From positions 154,173-218,172 of the forward strand of contig JAQUVX010000002.1 of the NCBI GenBank assembly GCA_028693165.1: DNA of 64,000 bases. The letters run 5' to 3'. This stretch comes from Lachnospiraceae bacterium. Its GTDB lineage: Bacteria; Bacillota; Clostridia; Lachnospirales; Lachnospiraceae. Positions 17,275 to 25,673 of this stretch are shown here, one piece after another. The notes under the pieces were generated by a model. That model had not been told where the DNA came from and did no database searches. It worked only from the letters and a program-made list of their open reading frames with translations. Both the position numbers and the translations under genes were made by a program. Every line of letters starts with the position of its first letter. Position 1 is the stretch's first letter.

Positions 17275-17371
17275 TATGTTCGTTTTGTTCTTTACATCTT
17301 ATATAATACCACTTTTATATGCCGTTTTCAAGATTTTTATAGGATTGATTTGCATTTATATGTTCGTTTTG
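17275..17371 (-). promoter_or_regulatory. Promoter with two 13-bp operator-like repeats
   Basis: On the minus strand TTGAAA (17326-17331), a 17-bp spacer and TATTAT (17303-17308) form a good promoter for the EIIA-deoR genes. The 13-mer TATGTTCGTTTTG occurs exactly at 17275-17287 and 17359-17371, 84 bp (about eight helical turns) apart, one on each side of the promoter. This suits looping by the DeoR protein encoded downstream. Confidence 0.6.
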
Positions 17372-17387
17372 AGTTTGGTCAATCAAA

Positions 17388-17446
17388 CTTAAAAGAGTCC
17401 GGCAAGCCGGACTCGCGCGCTGTCGTGCGACTGCTTCCACAGCCAT
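17388..17446 (-). repeat. Dispersed palindromic element, copy A (also a terminator)
   Basis: GAGTCCGGC (17395-17403) and GCCGGACTC (17406-17414) form a hairpin followed on the minus strand by TTTTAAG, so it can end the sulfotransferase transcript. The 55 bp at 17392-17446 align without gaps to 27919-27973 (43 of 55 identical by my count), so this is a dispersed repeat family. Confidence 0.7.
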
Positions 17447-17488
17447 CTTGCAGGCAGCTTCCTATTCTCTCTTTACGCTCTCCGTAGT

Positions 17489-19357
17489 CTAACAGACAAT
17501 CCGGATTCCGGTTTCATATTTTTTGTCATCCACGATCATGCGCAGATTATAGGTTCCGCTCAGTCCCTGCTTGTTCACGCTCAGGGACACATTGCGCGGA
17601 TCCTTCTCAATGAACGTTCCGCAGCAGAGCGCTGTAAATTTGTTTTTGGAGGTTGAGATAAAATAACCATGCTCCTCCGCTTCATTCTCCAGCATCAGCA
17701 TCACCAGCTGGCCTCCCTCGAATACGGCCTTGAAGGTAAAGCGGTCTTCCTCCTCCACAAGCTTCGCCTCATAGCGATACGGCAGCATCTCACCGCAGGA
17801 CTCCATCGGAATCAGAGTGTCAGACTGCGGAGTCACACCCATCTGCCCCACAACGACTCCGGCTCCGATCGGGAGATTGTCCTGATCGTGATAGAGTCTC
17901 AGTTTCTCTGCCCGGTAGTAATTGCCCTTCAGCTTCAGCTCCATCATCTTCTGATCATGCAGAAGCTCCACCGTAATGCTCTCTGCCCGCACATCCGGAT
18001 CTCCCTGCATCAAAGCGGCCGGATGCTCGGAAGCCTCCTCCTTGTAATACTGGATTCCCCCGGAATGGACCATGTAATGTCCTTCCTGGTAGCATTCCAC
18101 ATTTCCGATATAAGAAGAAAAGAATTCCTGTCCCCGTTCTTTTCCGTACTGCCACACCTGTTTCACAGTTCCGTCTTCCCGATTGATGTGATAGCGCACG
18201 CCTCTGGAGAAGTTGTCCTTGTTCAGGCGAAACTCTTCTCTGAGCTTGGAGCGGTAGTGACCGTTGTCAAAGCACATCACATCCCCGTCCGTCGTAACCA
18301 TGCAGGCATGCTGCTCATAATGCCAGTCAAATTCCTGATGCGGATCCGGTTTAAAGAAATACTTCTGCTTCTCCTTCGGCCAGTTTCTGGGATCTCCCAT
18401 GATCCAGTTTAACTGCCCGGTCTCATAATCGATATTCACGATGCCGTCCACATGGCGGCCGCTCAGTGTCATGGTATGATTCTTCTCGTCATACCAGATT
18501 GCGTTGTTGTGGAACCAGTCCCGGTCGGTATATCCGCCGGAAGGCCCCTCTCCCGGAGTCAGAATCTTCTTCAGATCCCAGCTTCGAAGCACCGCACCGG
18601 TCTCACGATCCAGAAGCACCACCACATCCTCCACAGTCTCAAATGTCTCATCCTCACTCAAGACCAGGAGATTTCCGTCTTCCATCTCCCAGGTATCATG
18701 ATGATAACCGCCCGGAATCTTGTATTCCTTCACAATCTTCCCAACCATGGACATCTCATATAACCCGGACATGTAATAAGGCATTTTCAGCACGCGCTCG
18801 GTTCCAATCAGGATATTGCCGTTCTTCAGCCGTTTCAGATCGAACACCAGCGGCACATTGAAATGCCACCGGATATCTCCCCGATAGTCAAATGCAGCCG
18901 CCAGTGCATTCAGTGACGGTGTCACAAAGATCATCTGATCCCGCATATATTCCGGAGTCGTTTCCATGTAGCAAAGCTGAGGAGCATCCTCCCGCAGCGC
19001 CTCCGTCTCGATCTCCAGCTTCACCGTCCTTCCCTCGTACAAGGTCAGCTCCACCTTGTTTTGGCAGCCCGGATATAAGCCCAGCACCGGCAAAATGTGT
19101 TTCCTGGAAGCAGGAAATGTGTGTACGATATCTCCGGCTGCCTCCTTCCCGCATACGCGCAGTGTTACCGCACGCTCCTGCGGTGTCTCAAACAGAATAA
19201 CCGCCGCAAGCGGATTGATCAGATACGGGTTCCTTCTGACCAGTGGTCTGTCAATGGTATAGGCTCCCTGCTCAAACTCCTTAAGCATTTCGCGCTCTGC
19301 CTCTGTCTGCCTCTCAATCAGACTCGTTTCATATCTATATTGTATCGCTTCCTTCAT
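17489..19357 (-). CDS. Arylsulfate sulfotransferase (ASST family), no signal peptide
   Basis: A 622-residue protein of the arylsulfotransferase family, which moves sulfate from a phenolic sulfate ester to another phenol through a sulfo-histidine intermediate. An immunoglobulin-like N-terminal region (about 40-115) precedes a six-bladed propeller. His-containing propeller motifs are GGYHHDTWEMEDGN, DWFHNNAIWYDEK, LSGRHVDGIVNIDYETG and DWHYEQHACMV. The start at 19357 has AGAGGGG before it; an upstream in-frame ATG overlaps the regulator gene. Unlike the periplasmic Gram-negative enzymes, no signal peptide is visible, implying a cytoplasmic role. It follows the SorC regulator by 13 bp inside a PTS/sulfatase locus, so it may handle sulfate esters imported there. 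Confidence 0.87.
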   Translation of the reverse strand: MKEAIQYRYETSLIERQTEAEREMLKEFEQGAYTIDRPLVRRNPYLINPLAAVILFETPQERAVTLRVCGKEAAGDIVHTFPASRKHILPVLGLYPGCQNKVELTLYEGRTVKLEIETEALREDAPQLCYMETTPEYMRDQMIFVTPSLNALAAAFDYRGDIRWHFNVPLVFDLKRLKNGNILIGTERVLKMPYYMSGLYEMSMVGKIVKEYKIPGGYHHDTWEMEDGNLLVLSEDETFETVEDVVVLLDRETGAVLRSWDLKKILTPGEGPSGGYTDRDWFHNNAIWYDEKNHTMTLSGRHVDGIVNIDYETGQLNWIMGDPRNWPKEKQKYFFKPDPHQEFDWHYEQHACMVTTDGDVMCFDNGHYRSKLREEFRLNKDNFSRGVRYHINREDGTVKQVWQYGKERGQEFFSSYIGNVECYQEGHYMVHSGGIQYYKEEASEHPAALMQGDPDVRAESITVELLHDQKMMELKLKGNYYRAEKLRLYHDQDNLPIGAGVVVGQMGVTPQSDTLIPMESCGEMLPYRYEAKLVEEEDRFTFKAVFEGGQLVMLMLENEAEEHGYFISTSKNKFTALCCGTFIEKDPRNVSLSVNKQGLSGTYNLRMIVDDKKYETGIRIVC

Positions 19358-19370
19358 TATGGATTCCCCT

Positions 19371-20348
19371 CTAACGACCAACATCAGCCATGGATAAAAG
19401 CTTTTCTGCAATTCGGCTGTCCGTGATCAGACAATTAATCAGTTTCCCTTTGATTGCAGCGTAAATTGCATTTGTCTTGTCGATTCCTCCCGCCACAGCA
19501 ATGACATTCGGTACACGCAGAATTTCATCAAACTGAATTCCCACAATTCGGTCATTGATACGGTCATTCAGTTTACAGCCGTCTTTATCGAAGAAATAAC
19601 CGCACATGTAACCGACGGCACCTTTTCGGATCAGCTCCTGCTTTTTATGCTCAGATAAAAAGCCCATCCAGGTAACCACGCGTTCGTGTGAATAGACATC
19701 TGCAATACCCGTCACAATATAATTCACAGAGCGCCCTTTTTCCAGCGTACTCTGGATAATGCGCTCCTTCATCAGTTCTTTTCGTACGATATCATTTTCA
19801 ATATACATCGGTGCATAGAGAAGGGCATAGGAACCCCCATAGATCTTTGCCATCTCCTGAACAAGCGTAGGCGTATCGCGCTCGGTTGCATATGTCTCGG
19901 TCGAATTGCCGACCAGCTGCACCACCTGGATCCGTTTGGACTGTTTGGGTTTCATCTGACTCACCAGAATATGCATGGTATGGCCCCAGGAAAGTCCAAC
20001 CCGATCCCCATCCTTTAACACCCGGTCCAGATAGGAGGCTCCGATCTCGCCAATTCGCTTGATGGACACTTCCGCGTTTTCATTGTCATAAAGATCCGTC
20101 ACCACGACCGCATCCACCAGATCGAATTTTCGTTTCAGTTCCACCTCAAGAAGCGTTGACTGCTTCAGCGGGTAATTGATCTGAAACTCTACGATCTTCT
20201 GCTCTCTGGCAATGCGCAAAGCTCTGGAGACCTTCGCCTTGGAAAAGAACAGCAAATGCGCAATCTCCAGCTGGGACAGCCCCTCCACATAATACATGCG
20301 TGCAATCTCAGCGATGACGGACAACTCATTGTCTTCATACTGTCTCAT
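19371..20348 (-). CDS. SorC-family sugar-binding transcriptional regulator
   Basis: A 325-residue SorC/DeoR-type regulator. The N-terminal helix-turn-helix reads IAEIARMYYVEGLSQLEIAH then LLFFSKAKVSRALRIAREQK, and the rest is the sugar-binding domain (GLSWGHTMHILVSQM, VVQLVGNSTETYATE, VAGGIDKTNAIYAAIKGKLI). I chose the ATG at 20348 because GGAGGTGG sits just before it; an earlier ATG lacks a site and overlaps the IIB gene. It is encoded between the IIB gene and the sulfotransferase and very likely controls the promoter at 22208-22235 in response to a phosphorylated sugar. This is the third sugar regulator of the locus. Confidence 0.9.
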   Translation of the reverse strand: MRQYEDNELSVIAEIARMYYVEGLSQLEIAHLLFFSKAKVSRALRIAREQKIVEFQINYPLKQSTLLEVELKRKFDLVDAVVVTDLYDNENAEVSIKRIGEIGASYLDRVLKDGDRVGLSWGHTMHILVSQMKPKQSKRIQVVQLVGNSTETYATERDTPTLVQEMAKIYGGSYALLYAPMYIENDIVRKELMKERIIQSTLEKGRSVNYIVTGIADVYSHERVVTWMGFLSEHKKQELIRKGAVGYMCGYFFDKDGCKLNDRINDRIVGIQFDEILRVPNVIAVAGGIDKTNAIYAAIKGKLINCLITDSRIAEKLLSMADVGR

Positions 20349-20404
20349 ATTCCACCTCCGGTTTCCAGAGCTTCCCGCTTCCTTCTTCTGGTTACTTCTT
20401 CTGG

Positions 20405-20695
20405 TTACTGCTGCTGGTCGAGGCCACATTCCTGCAATTTGCTCTCCAGCTCTTTTTTGTTCATGAGATTTTTCAGGCCCAGAACGACGGTTCCCGCTTT
20501 CGGCTTAAAGCTCTTCACGAAATTCTCGCCTACGACAACCAGATCGTAATCATACGCGATCGTTTTTGCCTCATCAATACTGGTATGATACACCGTATTC
20601 TCGATACCCATTTTTTTCAGCACTGCCATGCAGTTCTGTTTGATCAGCTGGGAACTTCCCATTCCGCAGCCACATGCAACCAATACTTTTATCAT
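20405..20695 (-). CDS. PTS EIIB component (lactose/galactitol/ascorbate type)
   Basis: A 96-residue cytoplasmic IIB protein. The phosphorylated cysteine is Cys8 in VACGCGMGSSQLI, the P-loop typical of galactitol/ascorbate IIB proteins. Its ATG overlaps the IIC stop (ATGA at 20692-20695), so IIC and IIB are made together. The phosphate donor is probably the EIIA encoded at 16711-17169, because no closer EIIA exists. Confidence 0.92.
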   Translation of the reverse strand: MIKVLVACGCGMGSSQLIKQNCMAVLKKMGIENTVYHTSIDEAKTIAYDYDLVVVGENFVKSFKPKAGTVVLGLKNLMNKKELESKLQECGLDQQQ

Positions 20696-22134
20696 TCGTC
20701 ATCCTCCATTGCGAGATCAAAATAAATCTCTTTGTTATTGCGATACTGAAGCTGCGGGATACACAGCATACCCACGATGCAGAGAATCATGCCCGGCACG
20801 GTCAGATATTTGATCACGACACCCATAACCGGCCACAGTGTAGCCCAATCCAGGTTGCCCACATAGCCGCCGAAGGGGGCCATCTGGAACAGCACAATCG
20901 CCACCGCACTTCCCAGTACCTGAAGCACACCGGAACCGACGCAGCAGATAATCAAGGCCTTGATGCCGCCCCGAAGATTTGCAAACAATCCGATTGTCGC
21001 ATTATCGTAGAACAGCGGAACGAATCCCGGAATGATCATGATCGGGGATTTGAAAATCAGCAGTCCCGCAATTGCAATGACCTGACCTGCCGCACCAAAC
21101 AAAAATCCAAGTGTAACCGCATTCGGATCGCCAAAGGAGTAGGTTGCCGCACAGTCCACCGCCGGAAGGCTTCCCTTTAAGATCGAATTGGAGATTCCGT
21201 TAAAGGACTCTACCATCTCGCCTACAAACATACGAATACCGGTTCTGAGAATGACCAGATCCACCGCAAACGATGCACAGCGCTGGAAAATATAAACCGG
21301 GAAAGACAATCCTTTGCCGAAGTTTCCTGCATCCAGCTCTCGGAGCAGATCCTGTCCCAGGATGACCATGATCGCACCAAAGAACAGAAGCATCAGCAGC
21401 GTCGTGGAAACTACATAATCGTCCAGAATCTTAAGGGCTCCGCTCAAGTTCAATGCCTTCTTTTCTTCTTTCCCGTCCTTCTTCGCGAACAGCCCTCCAA
21501 ACTTATAGGCAAACCAAACACCCAGCATCTGCTGATGTCCTACCGCAAAGCCGGATCCCTCTGTCAGCTCCTGCGTTGCCTCTACGGTCAGATTGGAAAA
21601 TACCGACCAGTAAGTACCGATCAGAAGACCAACCAGTACGATACCGCCGAAATTGCGCAGACTCGGAATCAGAAGGAACACGATCCAGGTTGCCACAGCT
21701 GACTGTTTTACCATAATGTGTCCCGTCGTAAATAGCGTACGCACTTTGGTATATTTTCTAAAAAACACAAGTGTAATGTTCCAGATAAAGGCAATCAGCA
21801 GCGTAATCATTGCAAAGGAAGTCGTGATTCCGATACTTTCCAGTGCACTGTTTGCTGCGGTAAATCCAAAGTTCGGGTCAATGACAACCGCATCGATAGA
21901 CCATTTCTTCGAAACCCCATCGAGCAACGGCGACACCGTGTTTTTCAACAGCCCGGCTCCCGCCTGCAGAATCATATAACCGACCACCGTGCGAATAAAA
22001 CCTGCAACCACCTCATACCATTTCCGCTTCAATAGAATATATCCCGTCACAACAATAAGGCCGATAAAAATAGCCGGCTGAGACAGTATATTATTGAATA
22101 AAATATTCCATACATATGTAATTCCTGCTAACAT
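20692..22134 (-). CDS. PTS EIIC permease (UlaA/ascorbate type)
   Basis: A 480-residue polytopic membrane permease of the UlaA (PF03611, galactitol/ascorbate) class, with about ten hydrophobic segments. Family features include ILSQPAIFIGLIVVTGYILL at the start, EGSGFAVGHQQMLGVWFAY, and NAVTLGFLFGAAGQ. The ATG at 22134 is preceded by GAAGGAGGT; the longer frame adds 17 residues without a site. A good promoter lies 74 bp upstream. It phosphorylates its sugar during entry via the IIB gene that overlaps its 3' end. The substrate is unknown. The sulfatase and sulfotransferase next door suggest a sulfated or acidic sugar, since UlaA-class permeases can take acidic substrates. Confidence 0.92.
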   Translation of the reverse strand: MLAGITYVWNILFNNILSQPAIFIGLIVVTGYILLKRKWYEVVAGFIRTVVGYMILQAGAGLLKNTVSPLLDGVSKKWSIDAVVIDPNFGFTAANSALESIGITTSFAMITLLIAFIWNITLVFFRKYTKVRTLFTTGHIMVKQSAVATWIVFLLIPSLRNFGGIVLVGLLIGTYWSVFSNLTVEATQELTEGSGFAVGHQQMLGVWFAYKFGGLFAKKDGKEEKKALNLSGALKILDDYVVSTTLLMLLFFGAIMVILGQDLLRELDAGNFGKGLSFPVYIFQRCASFAVDLVILRTGIRMFVGEMVESFNGISNSILKGSLPAVDCAATYSFGDPNAVTLGFLFGAAGQVIAIAGLLIFKSPIMIIPGFVPLFYDNATIGLFANLRGGIKALIICCVGSGVLQVLGSAVAIVLFQMAPFGGYVGNLDWATLWPVMGVVIKYLTVPGMILCIVGMLCIPQLQYRNNKEIYFDLAMEDDE

Positions 22135-22207
22135 CCACGTACCTCCTTCAATACCTTTTCCTATGTCCCACTGGTTTCCCCTCATATATTGCGCGCTCTA
22201 TAGTTCC

Positions 22208-22235
22208 ATTATAGGTTGTTGCGAAACTTAGTCAA
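22208..22235 (-). promoter_or_regulatory. Promoter of the IIC-IIB-sorC-sulfotransferase operon
   Basis: On the minus strand TTGACT (22230-22235), a 16-bp spacer and a perfect TATAAT (22208-22213), 74 bp before the IIC start and downstream of the sulfatase terminator. Confidence 0.75.
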
Positions 22236-22350
22236 TGATCCAGGCTATTTTTGAAATTAATTTCACTTTTTCGCATTCTGTTTGTGATATTTATTTACAT
22301 ACGTCAAGTATTATCCATTTTTTTATACATTTTCACCATAATTCAAGCAT

Positions 22351-22386
22351 AAAAAAAAAGAAAGGCCGGCATCAACCGGACCTTTC
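22351..22386 (-). terminator. Terminator of the first PTS-sulfatase operon
   Basis: GAAAGGCCGG (22360-22369) pairs with CCGGACCTTTC (22376-22386, one bulge); on the minus strand a run of nine T follows. The hairpin overlaps the last codons of the sulfatase gene. Confidence 0.88.
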
Positions 22387-23871
22387 CTCTTCATTCAAGC
22401 CGAGACGCCAGAACTGCTCCTTCGGACTGTCATTCTCCACCATACAGCGTTTCATCGCTTCCATCATGCGCTGCTCCACCGCAGTGTCCTGGATGGGATT
22501 GGTCTGCCCCGGATCCTTTTCCAGATCATACAGCAGCGTTCCAAACCCGCATACCGGATATTTTTCCCTGGTTTTGATCTTCAGAACCGGACATCCCTTG
22601 GTAAAGGAAAACGGTTCCCGCAAGACAGCCTGTGCCAGTTCTTCCGGTCCAAACCGCGTATTCATGTGCGTCGTCATCAGTGTATAGTTATGGACATCAT
22701 GTTCTCTGCCCGGAACTGCCGCCCGCATGTATGTGTAATGTCCATCCGTAAGATTGACATGTCCGCTGAACACGCCATACATGGCATACTCTCTCACAGA
22801 GCGATCCGACCGAATCGTCTCCTCCAGATTATGCCCCTGCATATCCTTCGGAATTTCCGAATGAAAATAGCTCAAAAGCGTCGGTGCCCAGTCAATCAGC
22901 TGCGTGAGTGCTTTCCGGCGCTCCCCTTTTACCTGGCTTCGCGGATCCCAGATAAAGAGCGGCGTATTGGCAATCTCGTTGAAGTACGGCATCTGGTTCT
23001 TGCCCCAGTAACCGTGCTCCGAGAGCAGGAAGCCGTGGTCGGTTCCCACAATCAGCATGGTATCCTTCCACAGATCATACCGGTCCATCTGATCCAGAAT
23101 CCGCCCCAGATTATAGTCACACATGCTTACCAGCGCCTTGTACTGCCGCACGCAGTGGGCGATTTCATCCTCCTTCTCCTGCACCTTTCCTCTCGGCCAG
23201 TCGAAATGTTTTCCCGTGTAGTCCTCCGGATACAGATCCAGATATTTCTGTGGTACATAAAACGGCTCATGGGGATCAAAGGTCTCCAAATGAAGCAGCC
23301 AGTTGTCGGAATCATGGTTCTTGTCGATAAATTCACAGCCCAGATCAAAACATTTTGTCTGCGGAAAATCGCTCTCCTCCACGACATACTTGCGGTTTAC
23401 CCAGTCGTGCTTCCACAGGCCGGATTCACCGCCCCCCGTCTGCTTCTGCGGAACCCGCACCACCGGCGGAATCTGGGGCCGCTCCTTCTCCCCTTTCCAG
23501 TGGTCGCCTTCCTGTCCCCGGACAATCTCCCAGGAGGAGTAGCGGGGGTGATACGTCGCCCCGCCATCTTCCCAATAATGCAGATGATCACTGATCAAAT
23601 GCGTGTAAACTCCGTCCTGCTTTAGCAGCTCCGGCATGGAATCATCAAACGGTTCCAGCGGTCCCCACTCACGGTGCAGGAAATTATACCGACCGGTATG
23701 AAGCTCCCGCCGCGCCGGAATACATGGCATACTTCCGACATAATTGTTGTCAAATACCGCTGTATGCTGTTCCAGACGACTAAAATTCGGAGCAATGGTA
23801 TCGCAGTTTGGATTGTAGGTCGGCAAAAACTGCTTGTTCATCGTGTCGTAAAATACAACAATCGCTCTCAT
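22372..23871 (-). CDS. Type I (formylglycine) sulfatase, cytoplasmic
   Basis: A 499-residue sulfatase of the alkaline-phosphatase superfamily. The modification site is Cys50 in MPCIPARRELHTG (C-x-P-x-R-4x-T-G), which must be converted to formylglycine by an anaerobic maturase encoded outside the window. Other active-site motifs are VFYDTMN near the N-terminus, ETFDPHEPFYVP and the metal site TDHGFLLSEHGYWGKN. No signal peptide, so it works on substrates already in the cytoplasm. It is the third gene after a PTS IIC-IIB pair, with 9 bp to the IIB gene. The natural reading is that a sulfated sugar enters by the PTS and is then desulfated. The ribosome-binding site is weak (GTGAGA). The exact sulfate ester is unknown. 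Confidence 0.92.
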   Translation of the reverse strand: MRAIVVFYDTMNKQFLPTYNPNCDTIAPNFSRLEQHTAVFDNNYVGSMPCIPARRELHTGRYNFLHREWGPLEPFDDSMPELLKQDGVYTHLISDHLHYWEDGGATYHPRYSSWEIVRGQEGDHWKGEKERPQIPPVVRVPQKQTGGGESGLWKHDWVNRKYVVEESDFPQTKCFDLGCEFIDKNHDSDNWLLHLETFDPHEPFYVPQKYLDLYPEDYTGKHFDWPRGKVQEKEDEIAHCVRQYKALVSMCDYNLGRILDQMDRYDLWKDTMLIVGTDHGFLLSEHGYWGKNQMPYFNEIANTPLFIWDPRSQVKGERRKALTQLIDWAPTLLSYFHSEIPKDMQGHNLEETIRSDRSVREYAMYGVFSGHVNLTDGHYTYMRAAVPGREHDVHNYTLMTTHMNTRFGPEELAQAVLREPFSFTKGCPVLKIKTREKYPVCGFGTLLYDLEKDPGQTNPIQDTAVEQRMMEAMKRCMVENDSPKEQFWRLGLNEEERSG

Positions 23872-23880
23872 AAATCAATC

Positions 23881-24192
23881 TCACTTTCTGGCTTCCGGGT
23901 AATATTCGTCAACAATACCTCCGATTTTTTCTGCGATTCCTGCCCCATCCATGATGTTAACCAGCGGAATTACATGCTCCTCCGGCTTAAATTCCACGCC
24001 TTCCAGAAATTTCTTCAAAATACAGATGATATCCGCCCAATCGCGCATGGAACCCATTTCACCCAGAGACGTATGCTTTACCTCTGCACTGATCCCCTTT
24101 GCCTTCAGGCTTTTGTTGACCATCAGCTCCGCCATGGTACTGGTTCCCATCCCGTAGCCACATACAAACAATACATTTACGGAATCTTTCAT
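23881..24192 (-). CDS. PTS EIIB component (second ascorbate-type system)
   Basis: A 103-residue IIB protein with the phosphocysteine Cys11 in LFVCGYGMGTSTM. It follows its IIC gene by 15 bp and precedes the sulfatase gene by 9 bp, in one transcript from the promoter at 25610-25639. It has an AAGGAG ribosome-binding site. No dedicated EIIA is present in this sub-operon. Confidence 0.9.
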   Translation of the reverse strand: MKDSVNVLFVCGYGMGTSTMAELMVNKSLKAKGISAEVKHTSLGEMGSMRDWADIICILKKFLEGVEFKPEEHVIPLVNIMDGAGIAEKIGGIVDEYYPEARK

Positions 24193-24207
24193 TGTCCCGC
24201 TCCTTTC

Positions 24208-25509
24208 TTAGTGAAGAATACCACCAATCCATTTCATAACTTCAGTTACCGCCGGCCAGAAGGTCGAGAAGTCAAACATACCAGACCAGCCTGCACCTGC
24301 CGGATACTGCATCAGGTCAATTGCCCATACCGTTCCAAAGGACTGAATCATGCCAAGCAGCAGACAGCAGACGATCACGGCCCGGATACCGCCCTTTTTG
24401 TTGGCTACCACACCGATCGGACCACCCGAGAAGAGAAGCGGCGTTGATCCCGGCAGCACCAGCACCGGACTTCCAATCAGCAGCAGAATTCCAATACTGA
24501 TCGCAGTTCCGATGGTACAGAAAACAAATCCCAGCGTTGCCGCGTTCGGAGAAAACGGCAGCAGCGCTGCCACGTCGATCGCCGGAATCGCGTTTGGCAC
24601 AATCTTTTCCTGAATGCCCTTGAATGCTGCGGTCATCTCGGAACACATCATTCTCACACCGGTCAGCAAAATTACCATATCCATCGAAAAATTAATACCA
24701 ACCATAATAATATAATTGATCCAGTTTGATCCGCCTGCCAGCTCCTTGATTCCGCCGATTCCCAGAGGAATCATAAATGCGCCTGTAAAAATCCACATGA
24801 TGACGCAGACTGCGGTGGTACTGTTGTTAAAAATTGCAAGGATTCCCGGCAGTTTTAAGTTCTCCGCATCCTGTTTCTTGTCTCCAAACAGATGCGCGAT
24901 TTTCCCGAAGAACCAGATACCGAGCTGCTGGTTGTGGCCTACGGTAAAGCCGCCGCCCTCCGTCACATCGTCAATCACCCCGGATGCCAGCGTGGTCGAA
25001 AATGCCCAGTAGATTCCAACCAGAATACCGGAAATAATGACTGCCGTCGTGCTTTTTACCATAAGGTTTGCAATGACCAGCCAAAGCACCGCCTGTGCAT
25101 GTGCCGTTCCCGCATTACCGGTCAGGAATACACCTCTGCATTTGGTATATTTTCCAAAATACACCAGAATAATATTGACCGCGAATGCAATCAGGAACAC
25201 GTAGCCCATAAATGCAAAATTATCACCGAGTGCTTCCTGGCTCGTCGCCTTCATTGCATATGAGTCCATGATATAACCCTGAATTCCTGTTGCGGCACTG
25301 ACTGCCGCCGCAATCGGCTTAAAGGTGCTGGTAAACTGTGCTCCCCCGAACAATACCATCTGAATGCCGACCATCGCGCTGATAGTGCCTGTGATTACCT
25401 TTGTTGATTTTTCTTTTTGCAGTATATATCCGATACCGATCAATAGCCCGATCAGTATAACCGGCTGCGTCAAAAAATCTTTTAAAATGATGTTTGCTAC
25501 ATTACCCAT
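24208..25509 (-). CDS. PTS EIIC permease (second UlaA-type system)
   Basis: A 433-residue UlaA-class membrane permease homologous to the one at 20692-22134 but clearly diverged. Shared features are FLTQPVILIGLLIGIGYILQ, EGGGFTVGHNQQLGIWFFG and NAATLGFVFCTIGTAIS. The start at 25509 follows CAGGAGGG; the longer frame would run back into the promoter. It is the first gene of the IIC-IIB-sulfatase operon. Having two related permeases in one locus suggests two related substrates, for instance differently sulfated sugars. Confidence 0.92.
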   Translation of the reverse strand: MGNVANIILKDFLTQPVILIGLLIGIGYILQKEKSTKVITGTISAMVGIQMVLFGGAQFTSTFKPIAAAVSAATGIQGYIMDSYAMKATSQEALGDNFAFMGYVFLIAFAVNIILVYFGKYTKCRGVFLTGNAGTAHAQAVLWLVIANLMVKSTTAVIISGILVGIYWAFSTTLASGVIDDVTEGGGFTVGHNQQLGIWFFGKIAHLFGDKKQDAENLKLPGILAIFNNSTTAVCVIMWIFTGAFMIPLGIGGIKELAGGSNWINYIIMVGINFSMDMVILLTGVRMMCSEMTAAFKGIQEKIVPNAIPAIDVAALLPFSPNAATLGFVFCTIGTAISIGILLLIGSPVLVLPGSTPLLFSGGPIGVVANKKGGIRAVIVCCLLLGMIQSFGTVWAIDLMQYPAGAGWSGMFDFSTFWPAVTEVMKWIGGILH

Positions 25510-25609
25510 TTTCGTTTTCCCTCCTGAATTTTTGACCTTTGCATACAAAAAAATGAGGATATCCTTTTCCATAACCGTATTGTGCGGCACGTTCAAATTT
25601 GATATCCTC

Positions 25610-25672
25610 ATTATAGGTAATTGACTTTGTTTCTGTCAACGAATTTGATTGATTTGATTGATTTTTGATTGA
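25610..25672 (-). promoter_or_regulatory. Promoter with tandem TTTGATTGA operator-like repeats
   Basis: On the minus strand a perfect TTGACA (25634-25639), an 18-bp spacer and a perfect TATAAT (25610-25615). Just upstream are three copies of TTTGATTGA (plus-strand reading) at 25644-25652, 25653-25661 and 25664-25672. They reach the end of the deoR gene encoded before it, whose product is the obvious candidate binder. Confidence 0.7.
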
Positions 25673-25673
25673 T

